From positions 1 to 33,905 of the forward strand of contig JAKFYH010000034.1 of the NCBI GenBank assembly GCA_021730945.1: 33,905 bases of DNA, read 5' to 3'. Positions 9,535 through 19,500 of the stretch are shown one piece after another; position 1 is the first letter of the stretch, and each line of letters opens with the position of its first letter. A model generated the notes under the pieces. It was not told the origin of the DNA. It saw nothing but the letters and a program-made list of their open reading frames with translations, and did no database searches. The translations under genes and the position numbers were made by a program. Origin of the DNA: Acidobacteriota bacterium (lineage in GTDB: Bacteria > Acidobacteriota > Vicinamibacteria > Vicinamibacterales > UBA2999).

Positions 9535-10845
9535 CTACTCCGAGATGCAGTAGAGGTAGCGAGAGCCGCGCAAGAAGATTTCCCGGTCGACCAGCGCCGG
9601 CGACGCATCGAAGCTCTCGTCGAGAATGTTCTCCGCGAGCAATTGGTAGGCCGGACCGTGTTTGAGCACCAGCGTCACGCCGTCGCGGCCGGAAATGTAG
9701 ACGCGGCCGTCGGCGCCCACCGGCGACGCGAACACCTCCTGCGCCTTGGGCAGCCGCTGCACCATGTAGTGCGGCTTGCCCGTGACGGCGTCGTAAGCCG
9801 ACAGCAGTCCGTTGTTGGTCTTGAGAAAGTACAGGATGTTGTCGTACAGCAGCGGCGATGGCACGTAGGGCGTATCGCGGTCGAGTTGCCAGGCGATCGC
9901 GCCGGTCGTGCTGATGTCGCCCTTCGCCTCGGCCAGCTTGATCGCCTTCAGGTTGTTGCCGCGGAATCCACTCATGATGTAGACCATGCCGTGGCCGAAC
10001 ACCGGCGACGGGATCACGTTCATGGTGGTGCCGGGCCCCTCCCAGACCAGCTTGCCGGTCGCCAGGTCGTAGCTGCGCACGCGGTTCATCGCATTGACGA
10101 TCACCTGCTGCCGGCCCTCGTGGCTCACCACGAGCGGCGTCGCCCACGTATCCATCTCCGGATGGTCGACCCGCCACAGCTGCTTGCCGGTGTTCTTGTC
10201 GAGGGCAATGACGTAGGACGGCTGGTCAAGGTGATCCCAGACCACGACGAGCGTGTTGCCGGCGAGCACGGGCGTGGACCCTTCGCCAAACTGATTGCGC
10301 ATCTTCTTGTCGCCGAAGTCGGCCTGCCAGATCAACGTGCCGTTCATGTCGTAGGCATACAAGCCTCGCGACTCGAAGTAGGCAAACACGTGCGTGCCGT
10401 CGGTGATCGCCGAACTCGAGGCCCAGGTGCCGTTGTCCTGATGGGAGGCTTCGTGCGGCTCCTGCTCCTGGGCTACTCGCTCCCACACCGTCTTGCCGGT
10501 CTTTCGATCGATCGCCAGGACCTTGTACTGGTGCACGCCGCGCTGGGGCAGGGCGCCGCGCGGTTCATGCTGCGCCGGCCCGGTAATGCCCACCGGCACC
10601 GCGGTCAGCAAGTAGAGGCGATCGCCCCACACCACCGGTGATGCCGAGCCGCGGCCGGGAATTTCGACCTTCCACTTGACGTTCTTGGTCTCGCTCCACT
10701 CGACGGGCGGGGTCGCCGTCCGCGACACACCGGTCATCGCGGGACCACGCCACTGTCCCCAGTACCGCTCGTCGGTCACCGAGGCATGAAGCAGGACCGT
10801 GGGGAGACCCAGCACGGCCGTGAGCAGGAACAGTCGCATGCGCAT
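9535..10845 (-). CDS. secreted PQQ-like beta-propeller repeat protein
   Basis: About 436 residues with an N-terminal signal peptide (MRMRLFLLTAVLGLPTVLLHA). Propeller blades follow, carrying repeats of the type VVWGDRLYLL, VFAYFESRGLYAYDMNGTLIWQADFG, VIALDKNTGKQLWRV and LATGKLVWEGPG, i.e. the xxAxDxxTGxxxW pattern of PQQ-binding-like (YVTN/BamB-type) propellers. The opening WGQWRGPAMTGVS is common in secreted propellers of acidobacteria and planctomycetes. No dehydrogenase catalytic signature is evident, so a structural or binding role is as likely as an enzymatic one. The open frame extends to 11340, but ATG 10845 begins the signal peptide and avoids overlap with the divergent ArsR gene; ATG 10839 is the alternative. 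No Shine-Dalgarno is visible. Confidence 0.85.
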   Translation of the reverse strand: MRMRLFLLTAVLGLPTVLLHASVTDERYWGQWRGPAMTGVSRTATPPVEWSETKNVKWKVEIPGRGSASPVVWGDRLYLLTAVPVGITGPAQHEPRGALPQRGVHQYKVLAIDRKTGKTVWERVAQEQEPHEASHQDNGTWASSSAITDGTHVFAYFESRGLYAYDMNGTLIWQADFGDKKMRNQFGEGSTPVLAGNTLVVVWDHLDQPSYVIALDKNTGKQLWRVDHPEMDTWATPLVVSHEGRQQVIVNAMNRVRSYDLATGKLVWEGPGTTMNVIPSPVFGHGMVYIMSGFRGNNLKAIKLAEAKGDISTTGAIAWQLDRDTPYVPSPLLYDNILYFLKTNNGLLSAYDAVTGKPHYMVQRLPKAQEVFASPVGADGRVYISGRDGVTLVLKHGPAYQLLAENILDESFDASPALVDREIFLRGSRYLYCISE

Positions 10846-10865
10846 GCCACGAATACGGCCAGGGC

Positions 10866-10895
10866 TTGACGGATGCTTACCCGGCCGGTTATTAT
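10866..10895 (+). promoter_or_regulatory. sigma-70-type promoter of the ArsR-methyltransferase gene
   Basis: TTGACG (10866-10871) and TATTAT (10890-10895) are separated by 18 bp, each one base from consensus. The predicted start is near 10902, which places ATG 10921 rather than ATG 10873 as the translation start. Confidence 0.55.
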
Positions 10896-10905
10896 CTCGT
10901 TCATC

Positions 10906-10921
10906 CGGATTGACGGATTGA
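10906..10921 (+). promoter_or_regulatory. tandem CGGATTGA repeat, candidate ArsR operator
   Basis: CGGATTGA occurs twice head to tail at 10906-10913 and 10914-10921, just downstream of the predicted start site and running into ATG 10921. ATCCG-N6-CGGAT is also present as an inverted repeat (10903-10918). The position suits autorepression by the ArsR-type protein encoded immediately downstream. Confidence 0.4.
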
Positions 10922-11859
10922 TGACCCAGATTCTTGAACACATGGCCGCACTGGCCGACCCGATTCGCTGCCGGATGCTCTTGCCGCTTGAACGGCACGA
11001 ACTCACGGTCAGTGAACTCTGTTCGGTGCTCCAGTTGCCCCAATCGACGGTCAGCCGTCACCTCAAGACGCTGGCCGACGATGGGTGGGTGGTGTCCCGG
11101 CGTGACGGAACCAGCCGCTTCTACGCCATGGTGTTCGAGGATCTCGATGGCGGCGCCCAGCGGCTCTGGCCGCTCATTCGCGAACAGGTATCGCCGACCA
11201 ACGGCGCCGAGCAGGACGAACGGCGCCTGAAGAGCGTGCTGTCGCGGCGGCGGTCGAAGTCCGAAGAGTTTTTTGCCTCGGCGTCGGGCCAGTGGGATCA
11301 CCTCCGCACCGAGATGTTTGGCGACACCTTTCACCTCCACGCGATGCTGGCCCTGCTCGATCCCACGCTGGTGGTCGGCGACCTCGGTTGCGGTACCGGA
11401 CAGGTTACGGAGTTACTGGCGCCGCACGTGGCCAGGGTGATCGCGGTGGACGGCTCCACCGACATGGTGCAGGCGGCCCGCCGCCGGCTGAAAGGTTCGG
11501 CCCACGTCGAGATCCGCCGCGGCGATCTCGAGGCGCTGCCCATCGACGATGGTTCGCTCGATACCGGCATCCTGACGCTGGTGCTGCATCACGTGCCCGA
11601 ACCGTTGCGGGCACTGACCGAGCTGCATCGTGTACTCAAGCCGGGGGGCCGCGCCCTGGTGGTCGACATGCTGCCGCACGATCGCGAGGAGTACCAGCAC
11701 CAGATGGGGCATGTCTGGCTGGGGTTTTCGGAGAAGACGATCACCAAGCACCTCGAGGCGGCCGGATTTGACCGGCCGGTCGTGACCCTGTTGCCTGCCG
11801 ATGCCAAAGCGAAGGGGCCGAGCTTGTTTGTGGCGACCGCCTTCAAGCACAGCGCATGA
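10921..11859 (+). CDS. ArsR-family HTH regulator fused to a SAM-dependent methyltransferase domain
   Basis: About 312 residues. The N-terminal winged helix (about 1-90: LADPIRCRMLLPLERHELTVSELCSVLQLPQSTVSRHLKTL) is ArsR-type without the metal-binding CxC motif. After a charged linker, a class I methyltransferase domain (about 125-312) shows motif I DLGCGTGQ (154-161), the acidic VIAVDGS and the post-motif LHHVPEPLRALTELHRVLKPGGRALVVD. Such fusions next to methionine/SAH-cycle genes fit a regulator that senses SAM or SAH through the methyltransferase fold. In other bacteria the ArsR-family regulator SahR controls SAH recycling. The gene ends 66 bp before ahcY on the same strand, consistent with co-transcription. 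ATG 10921 is chosen because the upstream promoter would start transcription near 10902; ATG 10873 is the longer option. Confidence 0.9.
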   Translation: MTQILEHMAALADPIRCRMLLPLERHELTVSELCSVLQLPQSTVSRHLKTLADDGWVVSRRDGTSRFYAMVFEDLDGGAQRLWPLIREQVSPTNGAEQDERRLKSVLSRRRSKSEEFFASASGQWDHLRTEMFGDTFHLHAMLALLDPTLVVGDLGCGTGQVTELLAPHVARVIAVDGSTDMVQAARRRLKGSAHVEIRRGDLEALPIDDGSLDTGILTLVLHHVPEPLRALTELHRVLKPGGRALVVDMLPHDREEYQHQMGHVWLGFSEKTITKHLEAAGFDRPVVTLLPADAKAKGPSLFVATAFKHSA

Positions 11860-11925
11860 CGACGACCTGATAACGAATCACTGATCACGAAGAACGAAGT
11901 TCGAACAGTTTAAGGAGACAGAAAC

Positions 11926-13464
<1,539 letters not shown>

Positions 13465-13465
13465 C

Positions 13466-14191
13466 ATGGCGACGCGGTTGTGGTGGGTGGCCTGTTGCTG
13501 CGCGGTCGTGACCGCGTGCGGCGGGTCCACCCCAACCGGTCCGACCAGGCAGCCGACGCTGTCCCGAACGCGGTTCCTCGCGTTCGGCGACAGCCTCACG
13601 GCCGGCGAAGTGACCGCGCCGGTCAGCGGCGGCCGCTCGTCGCCGTATTTCAAGATGGTCGTCATTCCGACGGCCTCGTATCCCTCGCAGTTGCTGTCGC
13701 TGGCACAGGCGCGCTACGCCACCCAGGCGGCCGTGTTGGCGGTGACCAATGCCGGCCGGCCGGGCGAGACGGTGCAGGAAGGCGCCGCGCGCTTTCCGGA
13801 GGCGCTGGCCGCGAGCGACGCCGACGTCGTGTTGGTGATGGAAGGCGTGAACGGCTTGAGCTTGGTCGGACCGGATCTGTCCGCCGAGTTCATGCGCGCC
13901 ATGGTCCAGGCGGCCAGGACCCGCGGTGCCCGGGTGTTTGTCGGATCGATGGCGCCGACCATCGCCGGGCGGCAGCGGTCGCAGAATCCGGCAGACCTGG
14001 TGGCCTACAACGCGAAGCTGCAGCAGATGGCGCTGGCCGAAGATGCGGTCTACGTCGACCTCTACAACACGCTGCTGCCGGAAGCCAACAGCGTGATCGG
14101 TGCCGATGGCCTGCACCCCACCGAAGTGGGATACAGGCGCATGGCCGAAGTTTTCTTCGCCGCCATCCGCGCGGCGCTGGAAGTCCGCTAA
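13466..14191 (+). CDS. SGNH/GDSL-family hydrolase lipoprotein
   Basis: A 241-residue predicted lipoprotein. The short hydrophobic signal (WWVACCCAVVTAC) ends in a lipobox with Cys18, then a Pro/Thr-rich linker. SGNH blocks are all present: FGDSLTAGE with nucleophile Ser43, the Gly block around Gly97 (TNAGRPGET), EGVNGL with Asn129, and DGLHPTEVGY with Asp214 and His217. It is therefore a likely active esterase or lipase-like enzyme tethered to the outer membrane or periplasmic face; the substrate is unknown. ATG begins one base after the ahcY stop, so it is probably read on the same mRNA despite no obvious functional link. Its end nearly touches the converging NHL gene (one base gap), leaving no room for a terminator. 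Confidence 0.9.
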   Translation: MATRLWWVACCCAVVTACGGSTPTGPTRQPTLSRTRFLAFGDSLTAGEVTAPVSGGRSSPYFKMVVIPTASYPSQLLSLAQARYATQAAVLAVTNAGRPGETVQEGAARFPEALAASDADVVLVMEGVNGLSLVGPDLSAEFMRAMVQAARTRGARVFVGSMAPTIAGRQRSQNPADLVAYNAKLQQMALAEDAVYVDLYNTLLPEANSVIGADGLHPTEVGYRRMAEVFFAAIRAALEVR

Positions 14192-14192
14192 C

Positions 14193-15335
14193 CTATTTCA
14201 CCGTCACCTTCTGCACGCGCCAGTTGGTGCGTTCGCCGATCAGCAGTTCGTTGTCGGTGCGGCAGTCGATCGAGTTGGCGAGGCCGAACTCCTTGACCAC
14301 CTTGCCGGCGGCGCCGAACTTGCCGACCACCGTGCCGTTCAACTGCACCTTGTAGATCGCGGCATCCTCCATCCCGTCCTCGTCGCCGGCATGGGAGATG
14401 TAGAGATGCTGCGTGGCGCCGCGCGTCATGCACATGGCGATCGGCGTGCCGACACCGGCAAATTCCGTCTTGAAAGTGCCGGTGGTGTCGAACACCTGGA
14501 TGCGCTTGTTGCCCCGGTCGGCGGCGTAGACGTTGCCCTGCGCATCAATTGCCAGCGCCTTGATCCCCGCGAACTGGCCGGGACCCTTACCGGTCGACCC
14601 CCAATGGCTGATGAAGCGGCCGTCCTTGTCGAACTTGGCAATGCGGTTGTTGGCGCCGATGCCGTCGGCGACGTAGATGTTGCCGGCGCCATCCCAGGCC
14701 ACATCCGTCGGGCGGCTGAAACTCGAGCCCGGGGTGCCTGAACCGGGCGAGCGGCCCCCCTGGCCGCCGCCAAACCCGCCCGCCGGCGCGGCCACTGCCG
14801 GCGCGCCACCCGCACCCGGCGCACCCGGCGCAGCCGCGCCGGCCGGTGGGCCACCGGGGCCGCCGCCGGGCGCATTGGGACGCACACCGATCGCCTCAGG
14901 CTTGCGGCCAAGCACGAGCGCAATCCGTCCCTCGGTGTCGAACTTCACCACCTGGTTGGCGCCCTCGTCTATCGTCCAGACGTTGTCCTGCGGATCCACG
15001 CGCAGGCCAATCGCCGCGTTGAAGCCGTAGACGTCCTGGCCGAACTCGCGCAGGAACTTGCCGCCGGCGTCGAACTGAAACAGGCGCGAGCCGCCGTGAT
15101 AGAACGTGCGGTTATCGCCGAGCGTGGCGTAGGGGTGACCGGTCCGCGTGTAGACGTAGATCAACCCCTTCGAGTTGGCGCCCACGCCGCCAACCTCGCC
15201 GACGTAGACATCACTGGGCGTCTTCAGCAGGTCGACGGCGGTGAACGAAATTTCGGGCACGCCGGCCTGCGCGATGAGCGAACCGCTCACCGCGAGCACG
15301 GCGGCGGCCACCGTGGCGGAAAATGTGCGTGTCAT
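14193..15335 (-). CDS. secreted NHL-repeat beta-propeller protein with Gly/Pro/Ala linker
   Basis: A 380-residue protein with signal peptide (about 1-23, ending SLIAQA). Propeller repeats include IGLRVDPQDNVWTIDEGANQVVKFD, PTDVAWDGAGNIYVADGIG, NRIAKFDKDGRFI, IKALAIDAQGNVYAADRGNKRIQVFD, the NHL pattern. An unusual low-complexity Gly/Pro/Ala-rich stretch (about 160-205) splits the propeller. It is paralogous to the gene just upstream; both share the VYKVQLNGTVVGKFGAAGK / VYKMELDGTIIGKFGRAGK module and a near-C-terminal NWR-x-QK motif. AGGAG lies six bases before ATG 15335, and the upstream NHL stop is nine bases away, so the pair forms an operon. NHL propellers usually mediate binding; some are lyases, but I see no catalytic signature. 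Confidence 0.88.
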   Translation of the reverse strand: MTRTFSATVAAAVLAVSGSLIAQAGVPEISFTAVDLLKTPSDVYVGEVGGVGANSKGLIYVYTRTGHPYATLGDNRTFYHGGSRLFQFDAGGKFLREFGQDVYGFNAAIGLRVDPQDNVWTIDEGANQVVKFDTEGRIALVLGRKPEAIGVRPNAPGGGPGGPPAGAAAPGAPGAGGAPAVAAPAGGFGGGQGGRSPGSGTPGSSFSRPTDVAWDGAGNIYVADGIGANNRIAKFDKDGRFISHWGSTGKGPGQFAGIKALAIDAQGNVYAADRGNKRIQVFDTTGTFKTEFAGVGTPIAMCMTRGATQHLYISHAGDEDGMEDAAIYKVQLNGTVVGKFGAAGKVVKEFGLANSIDCRTDNELLIGERTNWRVQKVTVK

Positions 15336-15344
15336 GGCGGTCTC

Positions 15345-16412
15345 CTAGTTCTGGCTCGAGGTCTTCATGGCCTGCGGCTTCAACAGAATCTTCTGCGAAC
15401 GCCAGTTGTTGATTTCCGCCGTGAAGATCACGTCGGGATCGCGGCAGTCCATCTGGTGGATGGTGGCAAATTCCCCGGCCGCCTTCCCGGCGCGGCCGAA
15501 CTTGCCGATGATGGTGCCGTCCAGCTCCATCTTGTAGACCTCGCCGGTGAACTCGGCGCCGGCGGCCGGCGCGCTGTCCTGCCAGGAGTTGGAGACGTAG
15601 AGATACTGCTTGCCGGGGTTCTTCGGTCCCGGCCCGCCCGACACACACACCGCCCACGGGTTGCCGACGTTGGGGTAGTTCGCTTTCCAGTTCAGGTCGT
15701 TGTCGAGCACCTGGACCCGCGCGTTGCCGCGGTCGCCGACGTAGACGTTGCCCTGGAAATCCGTGGCGATCGAGTGCGGGGTGTTGAACTGCAGGACGGC
15801 GTTGCCGCGCGTGCCCACCGCCTTCACGAACCGCCCGTTCTTGTCGTACTTGACGACGCGCGCGTCGAAGTAGCCGTCGGAGACGAAGATGTTGCCTTGT
15901 TGATCGAAGGCGACATCGGTCTGCCGGCCGAAGCGGTACTTCTCGTTGCGCCCGTGGAACCGGCCCTGGCCCGGCATGTTGCCCAGGCTGGCGATCGGAT
16001 CCTCGCGCCGGCCAATCGTCATCAGCACCTTGCCCTCGGGGCTGAACTTGACCAGCATGTCGGTGCCCTCGTCGACCGCCCAGATGTTGTCCTGCGCATC
16101 GACGCGCACCGAGTGGGCGAAGGCGAAGCCGTAGTTGCCGCGCCCGATCTCACGAATGAACTGGCCCTGCGGCGAGTACTCGAACAGCCGCGTTTCGTTG
16201 GCGCGGTGGTAGATGAAGAGGTTGCCCTTCGAGTTGGTGGCAATGCCCATGTTCTCGCCGGTGTAGATGCCCGGCGGATTCTTGAAGAAGTTGGGTACGG
16301 CTTCGTGCGGAATGGTCGCCACGTTGGTCGCGGTGGCGCGGGTCTGGGCGGCGATGGCGCCTGTGCCAAGAATCACCACGGCCAGCAAGCAATAGCTCAA
16401 TCGTCTCTGCAT
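15345..16412 (-). CDS. secreted NHL-repeat beta-propeller protein
   Basis: A 355-residue exported propeller. The signal peptide is MQRRLSYCLLAVVILGTGAI with cleavage near AAQ. Blades include GIATNSKGNLFIYHRANETRLFEYS, SVRVDAQDNIWAVDEGTDMLVKFS, DVAFDQQGNIFVSDGYFDARVVKYD and SIATDFQGNVYVGDRGNARVQVLD. It lacks the Gly/Pro linker of its downstream paralog. The frame reaches 16466, but ATG 16412 has a strong GGAGG Shine-Dalgarno and begins the signal peptide. The Shine-Dalgarno lies in one arm of a 6-bp hairpin (16416-16435), which may restrict translation. It is divergent from the TonB-dependent receptor gene with a 157-bp gap, suggesting joint control. Confidence 0.88.
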   Translation of the reverse strand: MQRRLSYCLLAVVILGTGAIAAQTRATATNVATIPHEAVPNFFKNPPGIYTGENMGIATNSKGNLFIYHRANETRLFEYSPQGQFIREIGRGNYGFAFAHSVRVDAQDNIWAVDEGTDMLVKFSPEGKVLMTIGRREDPIASLGNMPGQGRFHGRNEKYRFGRQTDVAFDQQGNIFVSDGYFDARVVKYDKNGRFVKAVGTRGNAVLQFNTPHSIATDFQGNVYVGDRGNARVQVLDNDLNWKANYPNVGNPWAVCVSGGPGPKNPGKQYLYVSNSWQDSAPAAGAEFTGEVYKMELDGTIIGKFGRAGKAAGEFATIHQMDCRDPDVIFTAEINNWRSQKILLKPQAMKTSSQN

Positions 16413-16415
16413 GTA

Positions 16416-16435
16416 ACTCCTCCGGCAGCAGGAGT
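16416..16435 (-). promoter_or_regulatory. hairpin that masks the Shine-Dalgarno of the first NHL gene
   Basis: On the minus strand ACTCCT-N8-AGGAGT forms a perfect 6-bp stem whose 3' arm contains the AGGAG ribosome-binding site, three bases before ATG 16412. It could reduce translation until melted or bound; function not shown. Confidence 0.4.
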
Positions 16436-16475
16436 GTAGCCCAACTCCGACATGTGCAGAACGCATGGATCGTGC

Positions 16476-16504
16476 TTGCCTTGCCGATGGATTCCGCTTA
16501 TCGT
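16476..16504 (+). promoter_or_regulatory. possible sigma-70 promoter of the TonB-dependent receptor
   Basis: TTGCCT and TATCGT are separated by 17 bp, each a partial match. The predicted start is about 16511, with a leader of about 60 nt ending in a GGGGGAGG Shine-Dalgarno. It is the best sigma-70 candidate in the 157-bp divergent gap. Confidence 0.3.
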
Positions 16505-16569
16505 CTCGAATTATTCATAGCGTGTCCGGCACTTTTTCTTGCTCTGGTTGGTTTCAGGGGGAGGACTGT

Positions 16570-19500
16570 ATGTGGACAAGACACGGTGCGCGTGGGTGTG
16601 TGGCGGTGTGGGCGGCCGTCCTGTTGAGCGGAGCGTCCTGGGCCCAGGCCCAGTCTTATCAAGGCGGCATGCGTGGCGCGGTCAAGGATGCGCAGGGGGT
16701 GATTCCTGGCGCGACCGTGACCCTGGCTAACGAGGGGACCGGCGTCAGCCGCGACACTGTTACCAACGAATCTGGCGCCTACTCCTTCCCGGCACTGGAT
16801 TCCGGCACTTATACCGTCAAGGCCTCAGTCACCGGATTCAAGTCGTTCGAGCGCAAGGGCATCCGCATCGCCACCCAGACCTTTGTCACCCTCGACATCA
16901 CGCTCGAAGTCGGCACGCTCGAAGAGACCATCACGGTGACGGCCGATGCGCCGCTGATCGAGACCTCGAATGCCTCGCACGCCGATGTCCTCGATGCCGC
17001 GACGCTCGAAGTGCTGCCGAGCGCGGGCCGCAACGTCTTCCTGATGGCGGTCACCGTGCCGACCGTGCAGAGCAGTGGCGACACGCACTGGAACCGCATG
17101 CAGGACCAGACCGGATCGTCGACGCTGTCGATGGGCGGCGGCGGCGTGCGCAGCAACAACTACCTGCTCGACGGCTTCCCGACCACCGACATCGTCAATC
17201 GCTCGTCGGTGAACCCGAGCGGCGAGATGGTTGAGGACGTGCGCGTGCAGGTCCACACCTACGACGCCGAGATGGGCCGGACCGGCGGCGGGGTGATGAA
17301 CACCACGGCCAAGTCCGGCAGCAACCAGTGGCGCGGATCGGCGTTCTACCTGAGCCGCCCGTCCGCGCTGGTGGGGCCCAACTTCTTCAACGAGATTCGC
17401 GGGTTGCCGACCAACGACGCCTACTGGAAGAACGGCGGCGGCGGGTTTGGCGGCCCGATCTTGCGTAACCGGACCTTCTTCTGGGCCGCGGGCGAGGTCT
17501 ACCAGGACGTGCAGTCGCAAAACGCCGGGCTGCGATTCCCGACCGCGGCCATGCGCGGCGGCGACTTCTCGCAGTTGACCGACGTGCAGGGGCGCCCGAT
17601 CATTATTTACGATCCGTTGACCACCGACGCCGCCGGCAACCGCCTGCCATTCCCCGGCAACATCATTCCGGCCAACCGTATCAACCCGGTGGGACGGGCG
17701 CTGCTGGCGGCACTGCCGATGCCGACGATCAACATCGACAACGGCGGCGTCAACTACCCGGCTCAGGACGCGCTCAAGAACAAGGCGCGGCAGGGTTCGC
17801 TCAAGATCGACCACACGATCAACGGCTCCATCTCGCTGAACGGCGTCTACCTCTACCAGAAGTCGTCGGAGCCCGACGCCAACTACTTTCCCGACGCCAA
17901 GTACGCGGCGCCGAGCTACCAGCTCGATCGCACCGTGAACATGTTCGTGCTGAACAACACCTACATCGTGAACTCCAGCACGGTGGCGACCCTGCGTGTG
18001 GGCCTGAACACCTTCACCGACGACAACAGCCTGCCGTTCGAGTTTGATTCGAATCAATTGGGATGGAATCCGGCCTTTGCCGGCGCCATCCCGGTGCAGA
18101 AGTTCCCGTCGCTGACCTTCACGGGCTACAACGGCACGGGGTTCTCCGGCCAGGCCGACCGCACCTACTACTCGTGGGGCGTGAACGGCGCGCTGACCCG
18201 GCTGGCCGGCTCGCACAGCTTGAAGACCGGCGCCGACTACCGCATCCTGGGCATTGATGCCCTGGCGCATGGCGCCTCGGCCGGCAGCTACACCTTTAAC
18301 GGCCAGTTCACCGGCAGCAATGCCAACAACCCCAGCGCCACCAGCCGCAACTCGATCGCCGACTTGCTGCTGGGCTACCCGTCGGCCGGCAGCATCACGC
18401 TCAACAGCCGCTTCGACGACTTCGTCAAGTACTACGGGTTCTTCGTCCAGGACGACTGGCGCGCAACCGAAAAGCTGACCGTGAACTTCGGCGTGCGGCT
18501 CGAACACGAGACCGGCCTGGCCGAGAAGAACAACCAGCTTGCGGTCGGCTTCGACCGCGCAGTCGTGAGCCCGCTCAACGTGACGATTCCCGCCGACGCG
18601 GTGGCCGGCACGCCGGCTCGCCAGGTGATGGGCGGCCTGGTCTTTGCCGGGCAGAATGGCGGCAACGAGTACGTCGGCAACCCGCCCGCCGTCAAGTTGT
18701 CGCCGCGGGTCGGCGTCGCCTATGCCATGAATCCGATGACCGTGATTCGCGGCGGCTACGGCTTGTTCTGGGCGCCGTGGCAGGGCGGTGTGCAGCAGCC
18801 GCCCGGCTACTCGCAGACCACCGCGCTGCAGCAGGATACGCTGCGGCCGATCACGTCGATCAACGATCCGTTCCCGGCCGGCCTGACACCGATCACCGGC
18901 AACTCGGCCGGGCTGCTGACCGGTACCAGCACCGCGATCACCTATATCGATCCCGACCGCACGGCGCCCAAGGTGCATCAGTACTCGGCCGATATCCAGC
19001 GGCAACTGCCGTGGGATTCCAGCATTGGCTTCACCTACATGGGTGCGACCGGGCGTGACTTGACCTGGGGCGGCACCGGCACCGGCGCCGTGAACATCAA
19101 CCAGGTGGATCCGAAATACCTGGGCCTCAACAACCCGGGCGGGACCAACTTCCTGACCCAGTTGGTGCCCAATCCCTTCAATGGCGTCGCCGGTGCCGGA
19201 TCGTTTGCCACGCGCGGCGCCACCATCCAGCGCAACCAGTTGCTGCGCCCGTTCCCGCAGTACGGCGACATCAACATGATCTACAGCACGCTCGGCAAGT
19301 CGCAGTACCACGCCGCGGTGCTGCAGGTGAACAAGCGCGCCAGCGGCTGGTGGGGCGGGCGCATGAGCTACACTTGGAGCCGGCTGGACGACAACCAGTT
19401 CGGCCAGGGCAACTACTACACCAGCGCGCCGGGCATCCTGAACAACCTGACGGCCGTGCCCTGGTCCGAATACTTCGATCCCGATGCGGAGTACGGACGC

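Noticed and set aside
10873-10920. Upstream ATG 10873 as start of the ArsR-methyltransferase gene
   Set aside because: It lies between the predicted -35 and -10 elements, and ArsR homology begins at the ATG at 10921.
11860-11925. Possible SAH riboswitch before ahcY
   Set aside because: The gap is only 66 bp and I find no SAH-riboswitch-like helices; GTTCGAAC is just a short palindrome.
16525-16542. GGCAC...CTTGC upstream of the TonB receptor, resembling a sigma-54 promoter
   Set aside because: GG and GC are 11 bases apart instead of 10; sigma-54 spacing is strict.
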